From an uncultured Flavobacteriaceae bacterium (GTDB taxonomy: Bacteria; Bacteroidota; Bacteroidia; Flavobacteriales; Flavobacteriaceae): DNA of 58,390 bases. This document shows, piece by piece, positions 45,512 through 54,624 of the stretch (positions are counted from its first letter, which is position 1; each line of letters begins with the position of its first letter). The stretch lies in NCBI GenBank assembly GCA_947500585.1, contig CANMSN010000018.1, forward strand, positions 1-58,390. The letters are read 5' to 3'. The translations under genes and the position numbers were made by a program. Under the pieces are notes generated by a model. That model worked only from the letters and a program-made list of their open reading frames with translations. It did no database searches and was not told the origin of the DNA.

Positions 45512-46728
45512 ATGCTTAAAAAAATTGCGCATCTTATTTTTAGTTGCTTTACAACTGCTTTAATAGCGCAACAAACAGATAGCTTATCTATTAAAAATGG
45601 CATTGATAACCCGAGTATTTTAACGACACATCACTTTGGGATTTTTAGTTCTCGAATTAATCAAAACTTTAAAATTGCACCTCCTGAAACACCAACACTA
45701 AATATAACTTCTGTAAGTGGCAATAATTTTCATCCATTTGTAGAAGGTTATTTTCCTAAAGACCCAGAAATTAGAGAACAATTTAGTCAAACCAAGTGGA
45801 ATAAACGTGCTTTCAATTTTATAGATCAAGAAACCACACCAGCTGATTATATGAATATTGTAATTGATGCTGTAATTAAAGAATTTAGACTAAAAGTAAA
45901 CATTCCTTTAAATGAAAAACATGAATTAGGCATTGCTTTACGCTCTTATTTAATTACCAAAGGCAAGCACCCATTCTCTTTTATTACTGGTGATGAAACT
46001 ATCGAATGGTTTCATAGTACATAAACGGTGGCGAAGACCCTTTCGGAAGGCGTTATTACGGCCTTAACCAAGTTAATTTTAAATATACTGATAGAAACGG
46101 AAATATTCTAGAGTTAGAAAACAACGATTTCTTCATAGGAGGCATTGAATTTAATCATTTTTATTACCCAACATTATCAATAAATGAAACAAAAAATATA
46201 TTTATCAATTTCGGTAGTCATTTAGGTATTAACACCTCTAAATTTAATCCTTCAGTAGATTTAGGAGTGTCTCTTAATATTATAAAACACATTAATTTAA
46301 AGAATAAACGTGATCTTAATTTTGCGCTCGGAATGAATTTACTTCACAAAAATATAATAGATTTTGGTACGGTTATAGATTTAGGAAATAACCCCTTCAT
46401 AGGAACTATTGAAGGAAATACTGAGTATACAAAATATACTAAAAAGAATAATTATCATGCTTTTGGCTTTAACTATCAAATACAATCGCGTTACAATAAA
46501 AAAGTAGAAGCAGACTATTATTCACTTAAAGGAAAATGGCGAGAAATAAATGGTGGTTGGCAATATGGTGTTTCTACATTATATGAAGCACAACATAACT
46601 GGACTTTTATTTATACTTACGGAAGGCCTAACTTCAAAATAGCCTTATACCTCAAAGAAGATACTTATACAAACAACGCTCCCGACTTGCAAACAGGCAT
46701 AAGCATACAAGTGCCTGTTTTTAAATAA
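45512..46728 (+). pseudogene. outer-membrane beta-barrel-like protein gene broken by a frameshift
   Basis: The frame starting at 45512 encodes a signal peptide (about 1-19, ending IAQQ) and 151 further residues, then stops at 46022-46024. The frame that opens at 46018 continues without a stop to 46728, reading NGGEDPFGRRYYGLNQVNF and then alternating beta-type segments ending in IQVPVFK. Adding one A near 46019 would join the halves through FHSNINGGEDPFG into about 405 residues. So the gene has a one-base deletion, or the sequence has an error there. The join looks natural and both halves keep normal codon use, so the break is recent or artefactual. The product resembles flavobacterial beta-barrel outer-membrane proteins of unknown role. 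Confidence 0.75.
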
Positions 46729-46854
46729 TTGAACACAAAAATTAAGCACTCGATTAATCATTCAAGTGTTAATATCAAGTTAAAACTAAAGCCTCTTTTA
46801 AACCTTTTTAAACCGCTTAAGTCCTAATAGCAATAAAACTTAAAATATTTAAAA

Positions 46855-47322
46855 ATGAAAAAAATAATATTAATTGCTATAGCTTTTATCGGATTACAAG
46901 CTACTGCGCAACAGCAAAGAAAGCAAGGACCAAACAATGGCGAAAGAGGTGACATGTTCATGAATCTTTCTGCGGAAGAAGCTGCTACTTTACGCACTAA
47001 AAAAATGACATTAGCATTAGATTTAAATGAATCTCAACAAAAAGAAATTCAAAAAATAAATTTAGAAAATGCTAAACAAAGAAAAGCCATGATGGAAGAA
47101 CGCAAAGTGAAGAAAGAAAGTGGCGAATTAAAAAAGCCTACAGAAGAAGATCGTTTAAAAATGATGAATGCCAAATTAGATCATAAAATTGCTATGAAAG
47201 CAAAAATGAAAAATATACTAAATGATGAGCAATATGCTAGATGGGAAAAAGCACAAATGAGAATGGAAAAAAAAGGAAAAGAACTCAAAAAAAAGGGTAA
47301 ACAAAATAAAAAACAAGAATAG
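46855..47322 (+). CDS. DUF4890-like, Spy/CpxP-style periplasmic protein
   Basis: A 155-residue protein with a signal peptide ending ATAQQ (about 1-19). The mature part is highly charged and helical: AATLRTKKMTLALDLNESQQKEI, then Lys/Met-rich helices and LNDEQYARWEKAQ. The LDLNESQQ...LNDEQYARW pairing resembles the LTxxQ pattern of Spy/CpxP chaperones and the flavobacterial DUF4890 proteins. The tail is a run of Lys. It may be a periplasmic chaperone or stress sensor; that is inference. Confidence 0.72.
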   Translation: MKKIILIAIAFIGLQATAQQQRKQGPNNGERGDMFMNLSAEEAATLRTKKMTLALDLNESQQKEIQKINLENAKQRKAMMEERKVKKESGELKKPTEEDRLKMMNAKLDHKIAMKAKMKNILNDEQYARWEKAQMRMEKKGKELKKKGKQNKKQE

Positions 47323-47360
47323 TTTAGTTAGTTAGTTTGTTGATTATAGTTTGTTAGTTA

Positions 47361-47395
47361 AAGGCGCATTTCAATGATTGAAATGCGCTTTTTTA
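47361..47395 (+). terminator. terminator after the DUF4890-like gene
   Basis: A 10-bp stem GCGCATTTCA/TGAAATGCGC (47364-47373 with 47379-47388) has a 5-base loop, is extended by A/T pairs, and is followed by TTTTTT. It starts 38 bases after the stop. Confidence 0.85.
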
Positions 47396-47415
47396 TTTGT
47401 TTTATACGCATGTTG
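47392..47415. repeat. 24-bp motif shared with 57691-57714
   Basis: This segment, which ends TATACGCATGTTG, agrees at 23 of 24 bases with 57691-57714. Both copies lie just past the stop codon of a minus-strand accessory gene (55 and 13 bases away). See the matching entry near the window end. Confidence 0.65.
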
Positions 47416-47470
47416 TAGCCAGTTTTTAATATTTTCACTAATCATTGTCTCACTTTCTTAAATGAAACTG

Positions 47471-48175
47471 TTAAAAAGGAACGACAATTCCAATCCCAGA
47501 TCTGAAACCGCTCCATCCAGTTTTTACACGATCTCCTTGATTGTCCTCCAATGAAAAATCATTATCTTCTTTAAACTTTAAATCTCCTCCTATCATTAGG
47601 TCATACCCTAAGTTTAATCTTAATTTTACTACCGAGATAGGAATATCGTAAAATAAACGTAATCCAACACCAATATCAATTGAGTTAAAACCAATGGATT
47701 CTCTTGATACATTATCAGAAATATTTGAATAGCTTTCTAAGTCGAGATTGGAGTAATTGACAAAACCTCTTGCTCCAAAGTAGAATATTTCTTTGCTGTT
47801 ATCATTTGATAGCTTAAATTGATATTCTCCCCCTAAAGTGTAGGCCTTTAGAAGTTGTGTAAGTCTTATAATACCTGAAAAATCTGAATATGATATTTTT
47901 CCTCCTGTAGAATTATAAGAAATAAAAAATTGTGTGTCAATATCTTCTACTTTTATTCCGACTGAATAACCGATATTCGCTCCGAAATCATCATTAATGC
48001 GTAAGTTAACTTCGTCAATATCGTCTGATAGTTCTTGTTGAAAGTCTCTCAAATTACTGTGAGATAATGTATTGTAATTTATTTCAACTATGGCTGAAAT
48101 ATTATTTTGAGCCTCAACGTTTAGACAAACAAAGTACAATAGTGAAATGAAGGTAAAAGCCTTTCTAATAATCAT
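47471..48175 (-). CDS. small outer-membrane beta-barrel protein
   Basis: A 234-residue protein with a signal peptide (about 1-22, ending VEAQN) and alternating hydrophobic segments typical of an 8-10-strand barrel: FGANIGYSVGIKV, FFISYNSTGGKIS, YTLGGEYQFKL, VKLRLNLGYDLMIGGDL. It ends in Phe (GIGIVVPF), as barrel proteins usually do. No specific family is recognised. It is 57 bases downstream of a lipoprotein gene on the same strand, and the two probably form a unit. Confidence 0.7.
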   Translation of the reverse strand: MIIRKAFTFISLLYFVCLNVEAQNNISAIVEINYNTLSHSNLRDFQQELSDDIDEVNLRINDDFGANIGYSVGIKVEDIDTQFFISYNSTGGKISYSDFSGIIRLTQLLKAYTLGGEYQFKLSNDNSKEIFYFGARGFVNYSNLDLESYSNISDNVSRESIGFNSIDIGVGLRLFYDIPISVVKLRLNLGYDLMIGGDLKFKEDNDFSLEDNQGDRVKTGWSGFRSGIGIVVPF

Positions 48176-48232
48176 TTTTTTAATGTTAATTTTAGGATTG
48201 AATCCATTGGGTTAATAAAATATAATTTATCA

Positions 48233-49204
48233 CTAAATAAATTGGAATATATGAGCAGGGTCACCAATTGTTTCTATTAACATATCATTTTTAAAAAATT
48301 TTAGAGCGGGATAGTAGGTCCTGTTTGTGTCAAAGGAGTGATGGATTATTTGCTCGCCGCCTATAGTGTTTATAATATAATTTCTATTGCCGCTGAAAAA
48401 ATCATAATATTCTATTCTCATTATATCGAAATTACCATAAAAAGGGTGTCCATTATAAATCATCTTATAATTGCTATAATCAATGTACTCTAAGGTAAAT
48501 TGCATTTTTTCAGTAGGAAGTAATACAAAATCGGAGATATCCTCCTTAAATGCATTTTTTACTTTAATTGCATAACTAGGATTATAAATTATTGTTTGGT
48601 CATCATGTATTTGTAAGTTAGTTAAGTCTTCTTGCGCAATAGGTCTTTCTTCCAAAATAAAATCATATTCATTTTTTATCACCAGAAAAGCTTCTTCAAA
48701 GTTATTATCTGCAATGGGATTTAAGTTTATAAAAATGGAACCTTCTACAATATCTATTGATTCAATACCAAATGGGCTTGCCAATGATTTATCTAAAATA
48801 AAGTTATAAGATGTCACTCCTGTATAAAATTCTCCTCCCAAAGCATCAGCTAAACTTCCAGAATTTGTTGGAAATATATACTCAATTGTTAAATTATGAT
48901 TACCATCATTTAAATCATCAACAAACAAATAAAAGTCTCCTGTTCTTTCTTGACTTCTATAAATTTCTACTTCATTAACTTTGACAATCATTTCAAATTC
49001 ATAATTCACAACTCCAGAAATGGCATATTGTACCATTTTAGATGAACGGGTTTGTTCACCGTTTGTAAACCCATTCAATGAAATGTTTACGTTGGGTTCA
49101 TTTATTTGAATTTCTTTGAAATAATCTTCAGAAAATTCATAATTGCAACCAGTTACAAACAATAAAATTGATGACAAAACAGCAGTTTTTATTAGTAATC
49201 TCAT
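48233..49204 (-). CDS. lipoprotein of unknown function
   Basis: A 323-residue predicted lipoprotein, with lipobox LFVTGC and acylated Cys20 when started at the ATG at 49204 (MRLLIKTAV). Eight codons upstream another ATG is open. The mature part is beta-rich (VNYEFEMIVKVNEVEIYRS, HNLTIEYIFPTNSG) and suggests immunoglobulin-like surface domains, but I recognise no family. It is paired with the downstream outer-membrane barrel gene. There is no polysaccharide-utilisation or SusCD gene nearby. Confidence 0.68.
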   Translation of the reverse strand: MRLLIKTAVLSSILLFVTGCNYEFSEDYFKEIQINEPNVNISLNGFTNGEQTRSSKMVQYAISGVVNYEFEMIVKVNEVEIYRSQERTGDFYLFVDDLNDGNHNLTIEYIFPTNSGSLADALGGEFYTGVTSYNFILDKSLASPFGIESIDIVEGSIFINLNPIADNNFEEAFLVIKNEYDFILEERPIAQEDLTNLQIHDDQTIIYNPSYAIKVKNAFKEDISDFVLLPTEKMQFTLEYIDYSNYKMIYNGHPFYGNFDIMRIEYYDFFSGNRNYIINTIGGEQIIHHSFDTNRTYYPALKFFKNDMLIETIGDPAHIFQFI

Positions 49205-49417
49205 TCTGTTATTTTTTAATAAGTTCAAAACTAAACTTTATTCCTAATTTTAATTAATTTTCAATTACTTATTTTATCACAATTCTCAAATTGGCTACAA
49301 TGTGTTATATAGTCGATTTTATTGTTCATATCCCGTAAATATATCAGGATATAGTAAGCTTTTTATTGTCGTTATCCCGAAAAGATATTTTTTATATAAC
49401 CTAAAAAGTATTATTTA

Positions 49418-50704
49418 TTATAAAGTTTTTGCAACTTTATTTACAGCAGCAATTGTAAAATCTAAATCTTCATAAGTTAAAGCATCCGTAATAAACCAAG
49501 TTTCAAAAGCACTTGGCGCTATGTAAATACCAGCGTTTAGCATGCCATGAAAGAATTTTTTAAACGTATCATTATTTCCTTTAGCAGCCGTTTCAAAATC
49601 TATAACTTCAGCCTCATCAAAATGAACAGAAATCATAGAGCCTACTCTATTTATAGTATGCGCAACATTATTTTCATTTAAAACCTTAGCGATTCCTTTA
49701 TGTAAATAAGCTGTTTTTTCAGCTAGTCTATTAAAAACTTCAGCATCCGTATTCAACTCTTGTAACATCGCTAAACCAGCTGCCATAGCCAATGGATTTC
49801 CACTTAATGTTCCTGCTTGATAAACAGGACCTAAAGGCGCTAAATGATTCATTATTTCATGTCGCGCTGCAAAAGCACCAACAGGCAATCCACCTCCAAT
49901 AACTTTACCAAAGCATACAATATCTCCATAAACACTGTATAATTCTTGAGCGCCACCTTTTGCTAAACGGAATCCCGTCATGACCTCATCAAAAACCAAT
50001 AATATATTGTTAGCATCACATAAATTTCTAAGTGCTTCTAGGAATCCATCTTTTGGTGGAATACAGCCCATATTACCTGCCACAGGTTCTATAATAATAC
50101 AAGCTATTTCATTTTTATTCGCGTTAATTAATTCGGTAACATTTTCAATATCGTTGTAAAGTGCTAACAAAGTGTCTTTTGCTGTACCTTTTGTAACACC
50201 AGGACTGTTTGGCGTACCAAATGTACTTGCACCGCTTCCTGCCTGAATTAAAAACGAGTCTGAGTGGCCGTGATAACAACCTGCAAATTTGATGATTTTA
50301 TCTTTCCCTGTGAAACCTCGCGCTAACCTAACTGCACTCATACAGGCCTCTGTACCCGAATTAACAAAACGTATTTTATCAATATTTGGCACCATTGAAA
50401 CTGCTAATTCGGCGATCTTAGTTTCTATTTCTGTAGGCATTCCAAAGGATGTGCCTTTTTTAGCTTTTTCTACTACTGCATCTACAACAGGTTTATAGGC
50501 ATGACCTAAAATCATCGGGCCCCAAGAATTAATATAGTCTATTAACCTATTTTTATCTTCATCGTACAAATAAGCACCTTTGGCTTCTTTTACAAATATT
50601 GGCGTTCCTCCAACGCCTTTAAAAGCTCTAACTGGCGAATTCACCCCACCCGGAATTACTTTTTCAGCGTCTGCAAACAACGCACTACTACGTTTATAAA
50701 TCAT
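49418..50704 (-). CDS. hemL: glutamate-1-semialdehyde 2,1-aminomutase
   Basis: HemL converts glutamate-1-semialdehyde to 5-aminolevulinate in the C5 route to heme. The 428 residues of this PLP enzyme match the family: [10 protein letters not shown] at the start, [22 protein letters not shown], the loop [23 protein letters not shown], and Lys267 in [14 protein letters not shown] as the PLP lysine. It is the last gene of a minus-strand operon, eight bases after the glucosaminidase gene. No other heme genes are near. Confidence 0.97.
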   Translation of the reverse strand: MIYKRSSALFADAEKVIPGGVNSPVRAFKGVGGTPIFVKEAKGAYLYDEDKNRLIDYINSWGPMILGHAYKPVVDAVVEKAKKGTSFGMPTEIETKIAELAVSMVPNIDKIRFVNSGTEACMSAVRLARGFTGKDKIIKFAGCYHGHSDSFLIQAGSGASTFGTPNSPGVTKGTAKDTLLALYNDIENVTELINANKNEIACIIIEPVAGNMGCIPPKDGFLEALRNLCDANNILLVFDEVMTGFRLAKGGAQELYSVYGDIVCFGKVIGGGLPVGAFAARHEIMNHLAPLGPVYQAGTLSGNPLAMAAGLAMLQELNTDAEVFNRLAEKTAYLHKGIAKVLNENNVAHTINRVGSMISVHFDEAEVIDFETAAKGNNDTFKKFFHGMLNAGIYIAPSAFETWFITDALTYEDLDFTIAAVNKVAKTL

Positions 50705-50712
50705 GTATTAAT

Positions 50713-51816
50713 TTAATTTTTAGAAGATGGCTTAACCACTAGCACTTGACCTATACTAATCGTATTATCACTTAAACCATTCATATTTTGAAGCTCTTTT
50801 ACGGTAATATTATGCTTCTTAGATATAGAATATAAAGTATCGCCTTTTTTTACTTTATAAACAGCTTTGGTAGTAGCAGTAGTACTAGTACTGGCATCAG
50901 ACGAAGCAGTGACAACCAATGCTTGACCTACACTAATCGTATTATCACTTAAACCATTTAACTTTTGAAGTTCTTTTACCGTAGTATTATGTTTTTTAGA
51001 TATAGAATATAAGGTTTCTCCTTTTGATACAATATAAACCCCTTTTCCGACTAAAGGTTTAACTTTAACTTCTTCTTTTACTGGTATTTCTTCTTTAGTA
51101 ACTTCGGCAACTTCCACTTCATCAACTTCTTCTATGTCTGTAACAGGTGACGATTTTTTAAACGTATCTTCTAAAACAGCTTGATCATATTTATACAGCT
51201 CATAAAGCTCAATAAGGCTAATTAATTTTTGAGGGTATTTTTTATCGGTGGCATATCCAGCAGCTTGCAAACCTTTAGCCCAACCTCTGTAATCTTCTTT
51301 TCTAAGTTGAAATAGTTTTGAATACCGATCTCTCTGGGCTATAAATAAGGAATGATCTCGAAACGAGTACTTAGCATCATTATATTTTCTAAAGCATTCT
51401 TGCTTTTTATCATCATCATGATATATTTTTTTACCTGTCCACTCATGGCATTTAATTCCAAAATGATTATTTGCCTCAACCGAAAGCCTCCCATTACCCG
51501 AAGCTGATTCTAAAATACCCTGCGCTAATGTTATACTTGCAGGAATCTCATAAAGTCGCATCTCAACTTGAGCGATATCCTTATAAGTATCTATATACCT
51601 CTCGGTGTCGCTTACATAAGTTTTAGTGGTAGTGGTTTTAGCTGGCGGGGTTTCATAAGTTTTTGGAGCAACTGGAGGAATCCTTCTTTTTGTAGTATTC
51701 TCTTTTGCAGGAGCTTGTTCTGTATTGACTTTCTTTGTTTCAGTAACGACTTCTTTTTTAGTTTTACAGCTAAATACTATGAACCCAAAAAGTAAGTATA
51801 AAAAAAATCTCTTCAT
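50713..51816 (-). CDS. GH73-type N-acetylglucosaminidase lipoprotein with two LysM domains
   Basis: A 367-residue lipoprotein (FIVFSC, Cys17) that should cut peptidoglycan glycan strands. After a Lys/Thr-rich linker, the glucosaminidase domain covers about 75-215: ASITLAQGILESASGNGRLS with the likely catalytic Glu, NNHFGIKCHEW and FRDHSLFIAQRDRY. Two LysM domains follow, nearly identical to each other (YIVSKGETLYSISKKHNTTVK and YKVKKGDTLYSISKKHNITVK), each of about 45 residues. It lies in an operon between an ACC-deaminase-like gene and hemL. A role in cell-wall turnover is likely. Confidence 0.88.
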   Translation of the reverse strand: MKRFFLYLLFGFIVFSCKTKKEVVTETKKVNTEQAPAKENTTKRRIPPVAPKTYETPPAKTTTTKTYVSDTERYIDTYKDIAQVEMRLYEIPASITLAQGILESASGNGRLSVEANNHFGIKCHEWTGKKIYHDDDKKQECFRKYNDAKYSFRDHSLFIAQRDRYSKLFQLRKEDYRGWAKGLQAAGYATDKKYPQKLISLIELYELYKYDQAVLEDTFKKSSPVTDIEEVDEVEVAEVTKEEIPVKEEVKVKPLVGKGVYIVSKGETLYSISKKHNTTVKELQKLNGLSDNTISVGQALVVTASSDASTSTTATTKAVYKVKKGDTLYSISKKHNITVKELQNMNGLSDNTISIGQVLVVKPSSKN

Positions 51817-51818
51817 TT

Positions 51819-52730
51819 TTAATTTATTAATGTTAAACCCTTTTTCTTCAGTTGCGAATTCATACCTACTATGCCTTGCAAACCTCCAGTATGAATTGCT
51901 AATATTTTTGATCCTTTTGGGAAATAATTTTTATCAATTAAATCAAAAATACCAAAAAACATTTTACCTGTGTAAACTGGATCTAAAGGTATATTATAAT
52001 CAGCGTTAAACTGATTAATAAAACTGATTAATTCTGTGTTTATTTTAGCATAACCACCAAAATGATACTCGTTTATTAAACTCCAATTGTCTTGTTTTAC
52101 AAATTTACAAATATCTTGTTGTAAAAAGCTACCTTTTAATGCAGGAAAACCTAAAACTTGTTGACTAAGTTTTGAACAATTTATTAATCCTGAAATAGTT
52201 CCACCTGTACCAACACTACAACATATAAAATCAAAATTTTTATCTGAATCAACTAAAATTTCTTCACAACCCTTAATAGCCAATGCGTTTGTGCCACCCT
52301 CAGGAATATGATAAAAATCACCAAACTCAACTTTTAAACTATTTAAAAACCCTTCTGATGTTTTTTGTCTATAAACGTCTCTTGAAACAAATTTAAATTT
52401 CATCCCGCAAGCAGCAGCAAAACGTAATGTAGGGTTCTCTTCTATTTTATCTTGTAATTCTTCACCTCTTATAATGCCAATTGTTTTAAACCCCAAGGCA
52501 TCTCCAGCTGAAGCCACCGCAGCTATATGGTTTGAATAAGCACCTCCAAACGTTAGTAACGTTTTAAAACCCTTGTTATCAGCTTCAAGAAGATTATACT
52601 TTAGCTTTCTGTATTTATTTCCAGAAACAAATGTATGCAACTTATCTTCTCGCTTAACATACAATTCTACACCCTTGCTTTTTGGGATTATAACCTGTTC
52701 ATTTATAGCCTGTTCAAACTCAAAAATCAT
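51819..52730 (-). CDS. PLP-dependent ACC deaminase / D-cysteine desulfhydrase family protein
   Basis: A 303-residue fold-type II PLP enzyme. The PLP lysine is Lys39 in SGNKYRKLKYN, followed by TFGGAYSNHIAA and the phosphate loop SVGTGGTISGL; HTGGLQG is near the end. Members either open 1-aminocyclopropane-1-carboxylate or degrade D-cysteine. Bacteroidota proteins of this length are usually annotated at family level, and I cannot decide between these activities. Its start overlaps the upstream HEKIH protein gene by 11 bases, and it lies two bases before the glucosaminidase gene. Confidence 0.87.
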   Translation of the reverse strand: MIFEFEQAINEQVIIPKSKGVELYVKREDKLHTFVSGNKYRKLKYNLLEADNKGFKTLLTFGGAYSNHIAAVASAGDALGFKTIGIIRGEELQDKIEENPTLRFAAACGMKFKFVSRDVYRQKTSEGFLNSLKVEFGDFYHIPEGGTNALAIKGCEEILVDSDKNFDFICCSVGTGGTISGLINCSKLSQQVLGFPALKGSFLQQDICKFVKQDNWSLINEYHFGGYAKINTELISFINQFNADYNIPLDPVYTGKMFFGIFDLIDKNYFPKGSKILAIHTGGLQGIVGMNSQLKKKGLTLIN

Positions 52731-53058
52731 TAATACGAATATACTTAAAAAATGCCCATATTTTACGATTGTTTAGATATTCTAAATTCATTTCGTTGGT
52801 GTATGCTTCTCTTTCAAAAGAGATATTTCTATATGCTTTATTCCAATTTTTATATTGAATTAATCGTATTAAAAATTCAAGAAAATAAAAAACATAAAAG
52901 GGGATGATTAGCATTTCTAATTGCTGTTTTAAATGAATTTTCTCATGATTTATTAAAATCATGTCTTGTTTAAATTGTTCTTTTTTAAGAAATACAAATG
53001 GATAAATAGTTAATCCGTTATATCCTTTAGGAATCAAATATTTAGAAATAAAAATCAT
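52720..53058 (-). CDS. small HExxH-motif protein of unknown function
   Basis: A 112-residue protein with HEKIH (NHEKIHLKQQLEML), a zinc-metallopeptidase-like motif, followed by a hydrophobic segment (IIPFYVFYFLEFLIRLI) and SFEREAYTNEM, which could supply a third ligand. It resembles the catalytic core of membrane-bound metallopeptidases such as M48/M56 but is much shorter. I recognise no characterised member. It heads the operon that ends in hemL and is divergent from the DUF5522 gene with a 48-base gap. Confidence 0.7.
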   Translation of the reverse strand: MIFISKYLIPKGYNGLTIYPFVFLKKEQFKQDMILINHEKIHLKQQLEMLIIPFYVFYFLEFLIRLIQYKNWNKAYRNISFEREAYTNEMNLEYLNNRKIWAFFKYIRINDF

Positions 53059-53093
53059 AGTAAACCGTGTTCAAAAATCAACCCAATTTACAT

Positions 53094-53101
53094 TATATTT
53101 G
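53094..53101 (+). promoter_or_regulatory. -7-like element abutting the DUF5522 gene
   Basis: TATATTTG is an exact TAnnTTTG match that ends five bases before the ATG at 53107. Its use would give a leaderless or nearly leaderless transcript. Confidence 0.4.
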
Positions 53102-53106
53102 TTATA

Positions 53107-53271
53107 ATGAAAAAAAACATCCCCATTGAAGAGGGCGATTACTACCTAACACCTGAAGGTTATCGCTGTTTTACTGAGCAATATCACTTAAAACGCGGAT
53201 ACTGTTGCGAAAGTGGTTGTAGGCATTGCCCATATGGTTATAACATTAAAACCAATGCACAAAAAAGATAA
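53107..53271 (+). CDS. DUF5522 family small cysteine-rich protein
   Basis: A 54-residue protein: EEGDYYLTPEGYRCFTEQYH, then LKRGYCCESGCRHCPYGY. The closing CC-x3-C-x2-C pattern with HCPYG is the DUF5522 hallmark and should bind a metal ion or an iron-sulfur cluster. Its function is unknown. The length is normal for the family. It is transcribed divergently from the HEKIH gene. Confidence 0.9.
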   Translation: MKKNIPIEEGDYYLTPEGYRCFTEQYHLKRGYCCESGCRHCPYGYNIKTNAQKR

Positions 53272-53400
53272 AATAAATCTGTTAGTCGTTTTAAACCAAA
53301 GAGTTGGTACGATTATTGATGCTATATCTTTAGTTTAAATAAGTGTTTTTTCTTAACTTATAAGACTAAAACATCTAACTAACATAAATACATTGCAGTT

Positions 53401-53976
53401 ATGAAAAAATTATTAAAAACTTTACCTCTTTTAGCGCTTCTAATAGTGGTAACATCATGCAGCTCTATAAAAGTTGCCGCAGATTATGATAAAGATGCTA
53501 GTTTTAGCGAGTACAAAACCTTTGCATTTTTTAAAACAGGAATTGATAAAGCTGAAGTTAGCGATTTGGATAAGCGTAGAATTTTAAGAGCTATAGAATC
53601 TGAACTTTTAGCTAAAGGGTATGTGAAATCTGAAAACCCAGACATACTCGTAAGTCTTTTTACAAAATCTCAACAACGTGTAGACGTTTACAACAACGCC
53701 TGGGGTATGGGCGGTTGGGGTTGGGGTGGCTTTGGACCTGGATGGGGCTGGGGCGGTTTTGGACCTGGTTGGGGTATGGGCTGGAACCAACCAAACGTAT
53801 CTACTAGCGTACAAGGTCATTTATATATAGATCTTATTGACGCCAATAAAAAAGAATTAGTATGGCAAGGTATGGGCACTGGTTATTTAAGTAGAAAAAT
53901 GGATAAAAAAGAGGAACGCATTAAAGAGTTTGTTACCGAAATAATGACGAAATATCCACCTGAAGTTATTCAATAA
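53401..53976 (+). CDS. DUF4136 lipoprotein with a Gly/Trp-rich insert
   Basis: A 191-residue lipoprotein, lipobox VVTSC with Cys20. The DUF4136 domain is recognised by VAADYDKDASFSEYKTFAFF, ILRAIESELLAKGYVKSENPDILVSL and LYIDLIDANKKELVWQGMGTG. Within it, about residues 100-138 are replaced by a Gly/Trp/Pro-rich insert with two copies of GGFGPGWG, which also appears in other family members. Its function is unknown; it is probably attached to the outer membrane. A strong terminator follows. Confidence 0.88.
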   Translation: MKKLLKTLPLLALLIVVTSCSSIKVAADYDKDASFSEYKTFAFFKTGIDKAEVSDLDKRRILRAIESELLAKGYVKSENPDILVSLFTKSQQRVDVYNNAWGMGGWGWGGFGPGWGWGGFGPGWGMGWNQPNVSTSVQGHLYIDLIDANKKELVWQGMGTGYLSRKMDKKEERIKEFVTEIMTKYPPEVIQ

Positions 53977-53983
53977 TAAAGTT

Positions 53984-54011
53984 AAAAAAAGCACCAATTG
54001 GTGCTTTTTTT
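53984..54011. terminator. bidirectional terminator after the DUF4136 gene
   Basis: A perfect palindrome with 14-bp arms, AAAAAAAGCACCAA/TTGGTGCTTTTTTT, lies between two convergent genes (DUF4136 and GNAT). Confidence 0.88.
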
Positions 54012-54047
54012 ATTTACAGAAGGTATCGTTTTTCATGGTTGTTTCAT

Positions 54048-54593
54048 CTAACTAACCAACTTTTTGTACATTGAAACAACTTTATTTGTTATTCCATTAC
54101 CTAAATCAACTTCATAATACTTTTTAGATGTAAATCCATTACAAGCATATAATTTTTCTCCACTCAAAGTGGCTACTAATTCTAATGAATTAAAACCTAA
54201 TGATGTAGCTTCAGCTTCACATTTTTTAAGTAATTCCTTTCCAATTCCCATTCTAATAAAATCTGGATGAACAAAAAAAGCTCTAATTCTTGCCGAATCA
54301 ATACCAGGAATTAACTCATTATCTAAAGCGTTTATTGTATCACTTTTTCCAAATAATAGTTTGCGTTTACTCCATCCTCCGCACCCAACAACCTCTCCAT
54401 TACTATTCTCAACAATCCAATAAGTTTCGTCTGTTATCAATTGTTTATCAACTGCCCATGCATTTCCTAGCGCTGCATTAATTTCTATTTCAGAATAATA
54501 TGTTGCATTTATTGATTTAGCTGATTTTTCAATAAGTATTTCAAGATTATCAATATCTGTTACTTTTGCTTTTCTAAAGGTAAAATTCATCAT
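54048..54593 (-). CDS. GNAT-family N-acetyltransferase
   Basis: A 181-residue acetyl-CoA-dependent acetyltransferase. The GNAT motif A is RAFFVHPDFIRMGIGKELLKKCE, with the CoA pyrophosphate loop R-M-G-I-G-K, and ELVATLSGEKLYACNGF follows as motif B. The N-terminus FTFRKAKVTDIDNLEILIEKS is the usual first strand and helix. The substrate is not predictable. It may share a transcript with the upstream bestrophin gene (31-base gap). Confidence 0.88.
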   Translation of the reverse strand: MMNFTFRKAKVTDIDNLEILIEKSAKSINATYYSEIEINAALGNAWAVDKQLITDETYWIVENSNGEVVGCGGWSKRKLLFGKSDTINALDNELIPGIDSARIRAFFVHPDFIRMGIGKELLKKCEAEATSLGFNSLELVATLSGEKLYACNGFTSKKYYEVDLGNGITNKVVSMYKKLVS

Positions 54594-54624
54594 TGTTTTT
54601 CAAATCGCGAACACTACAATTCAA

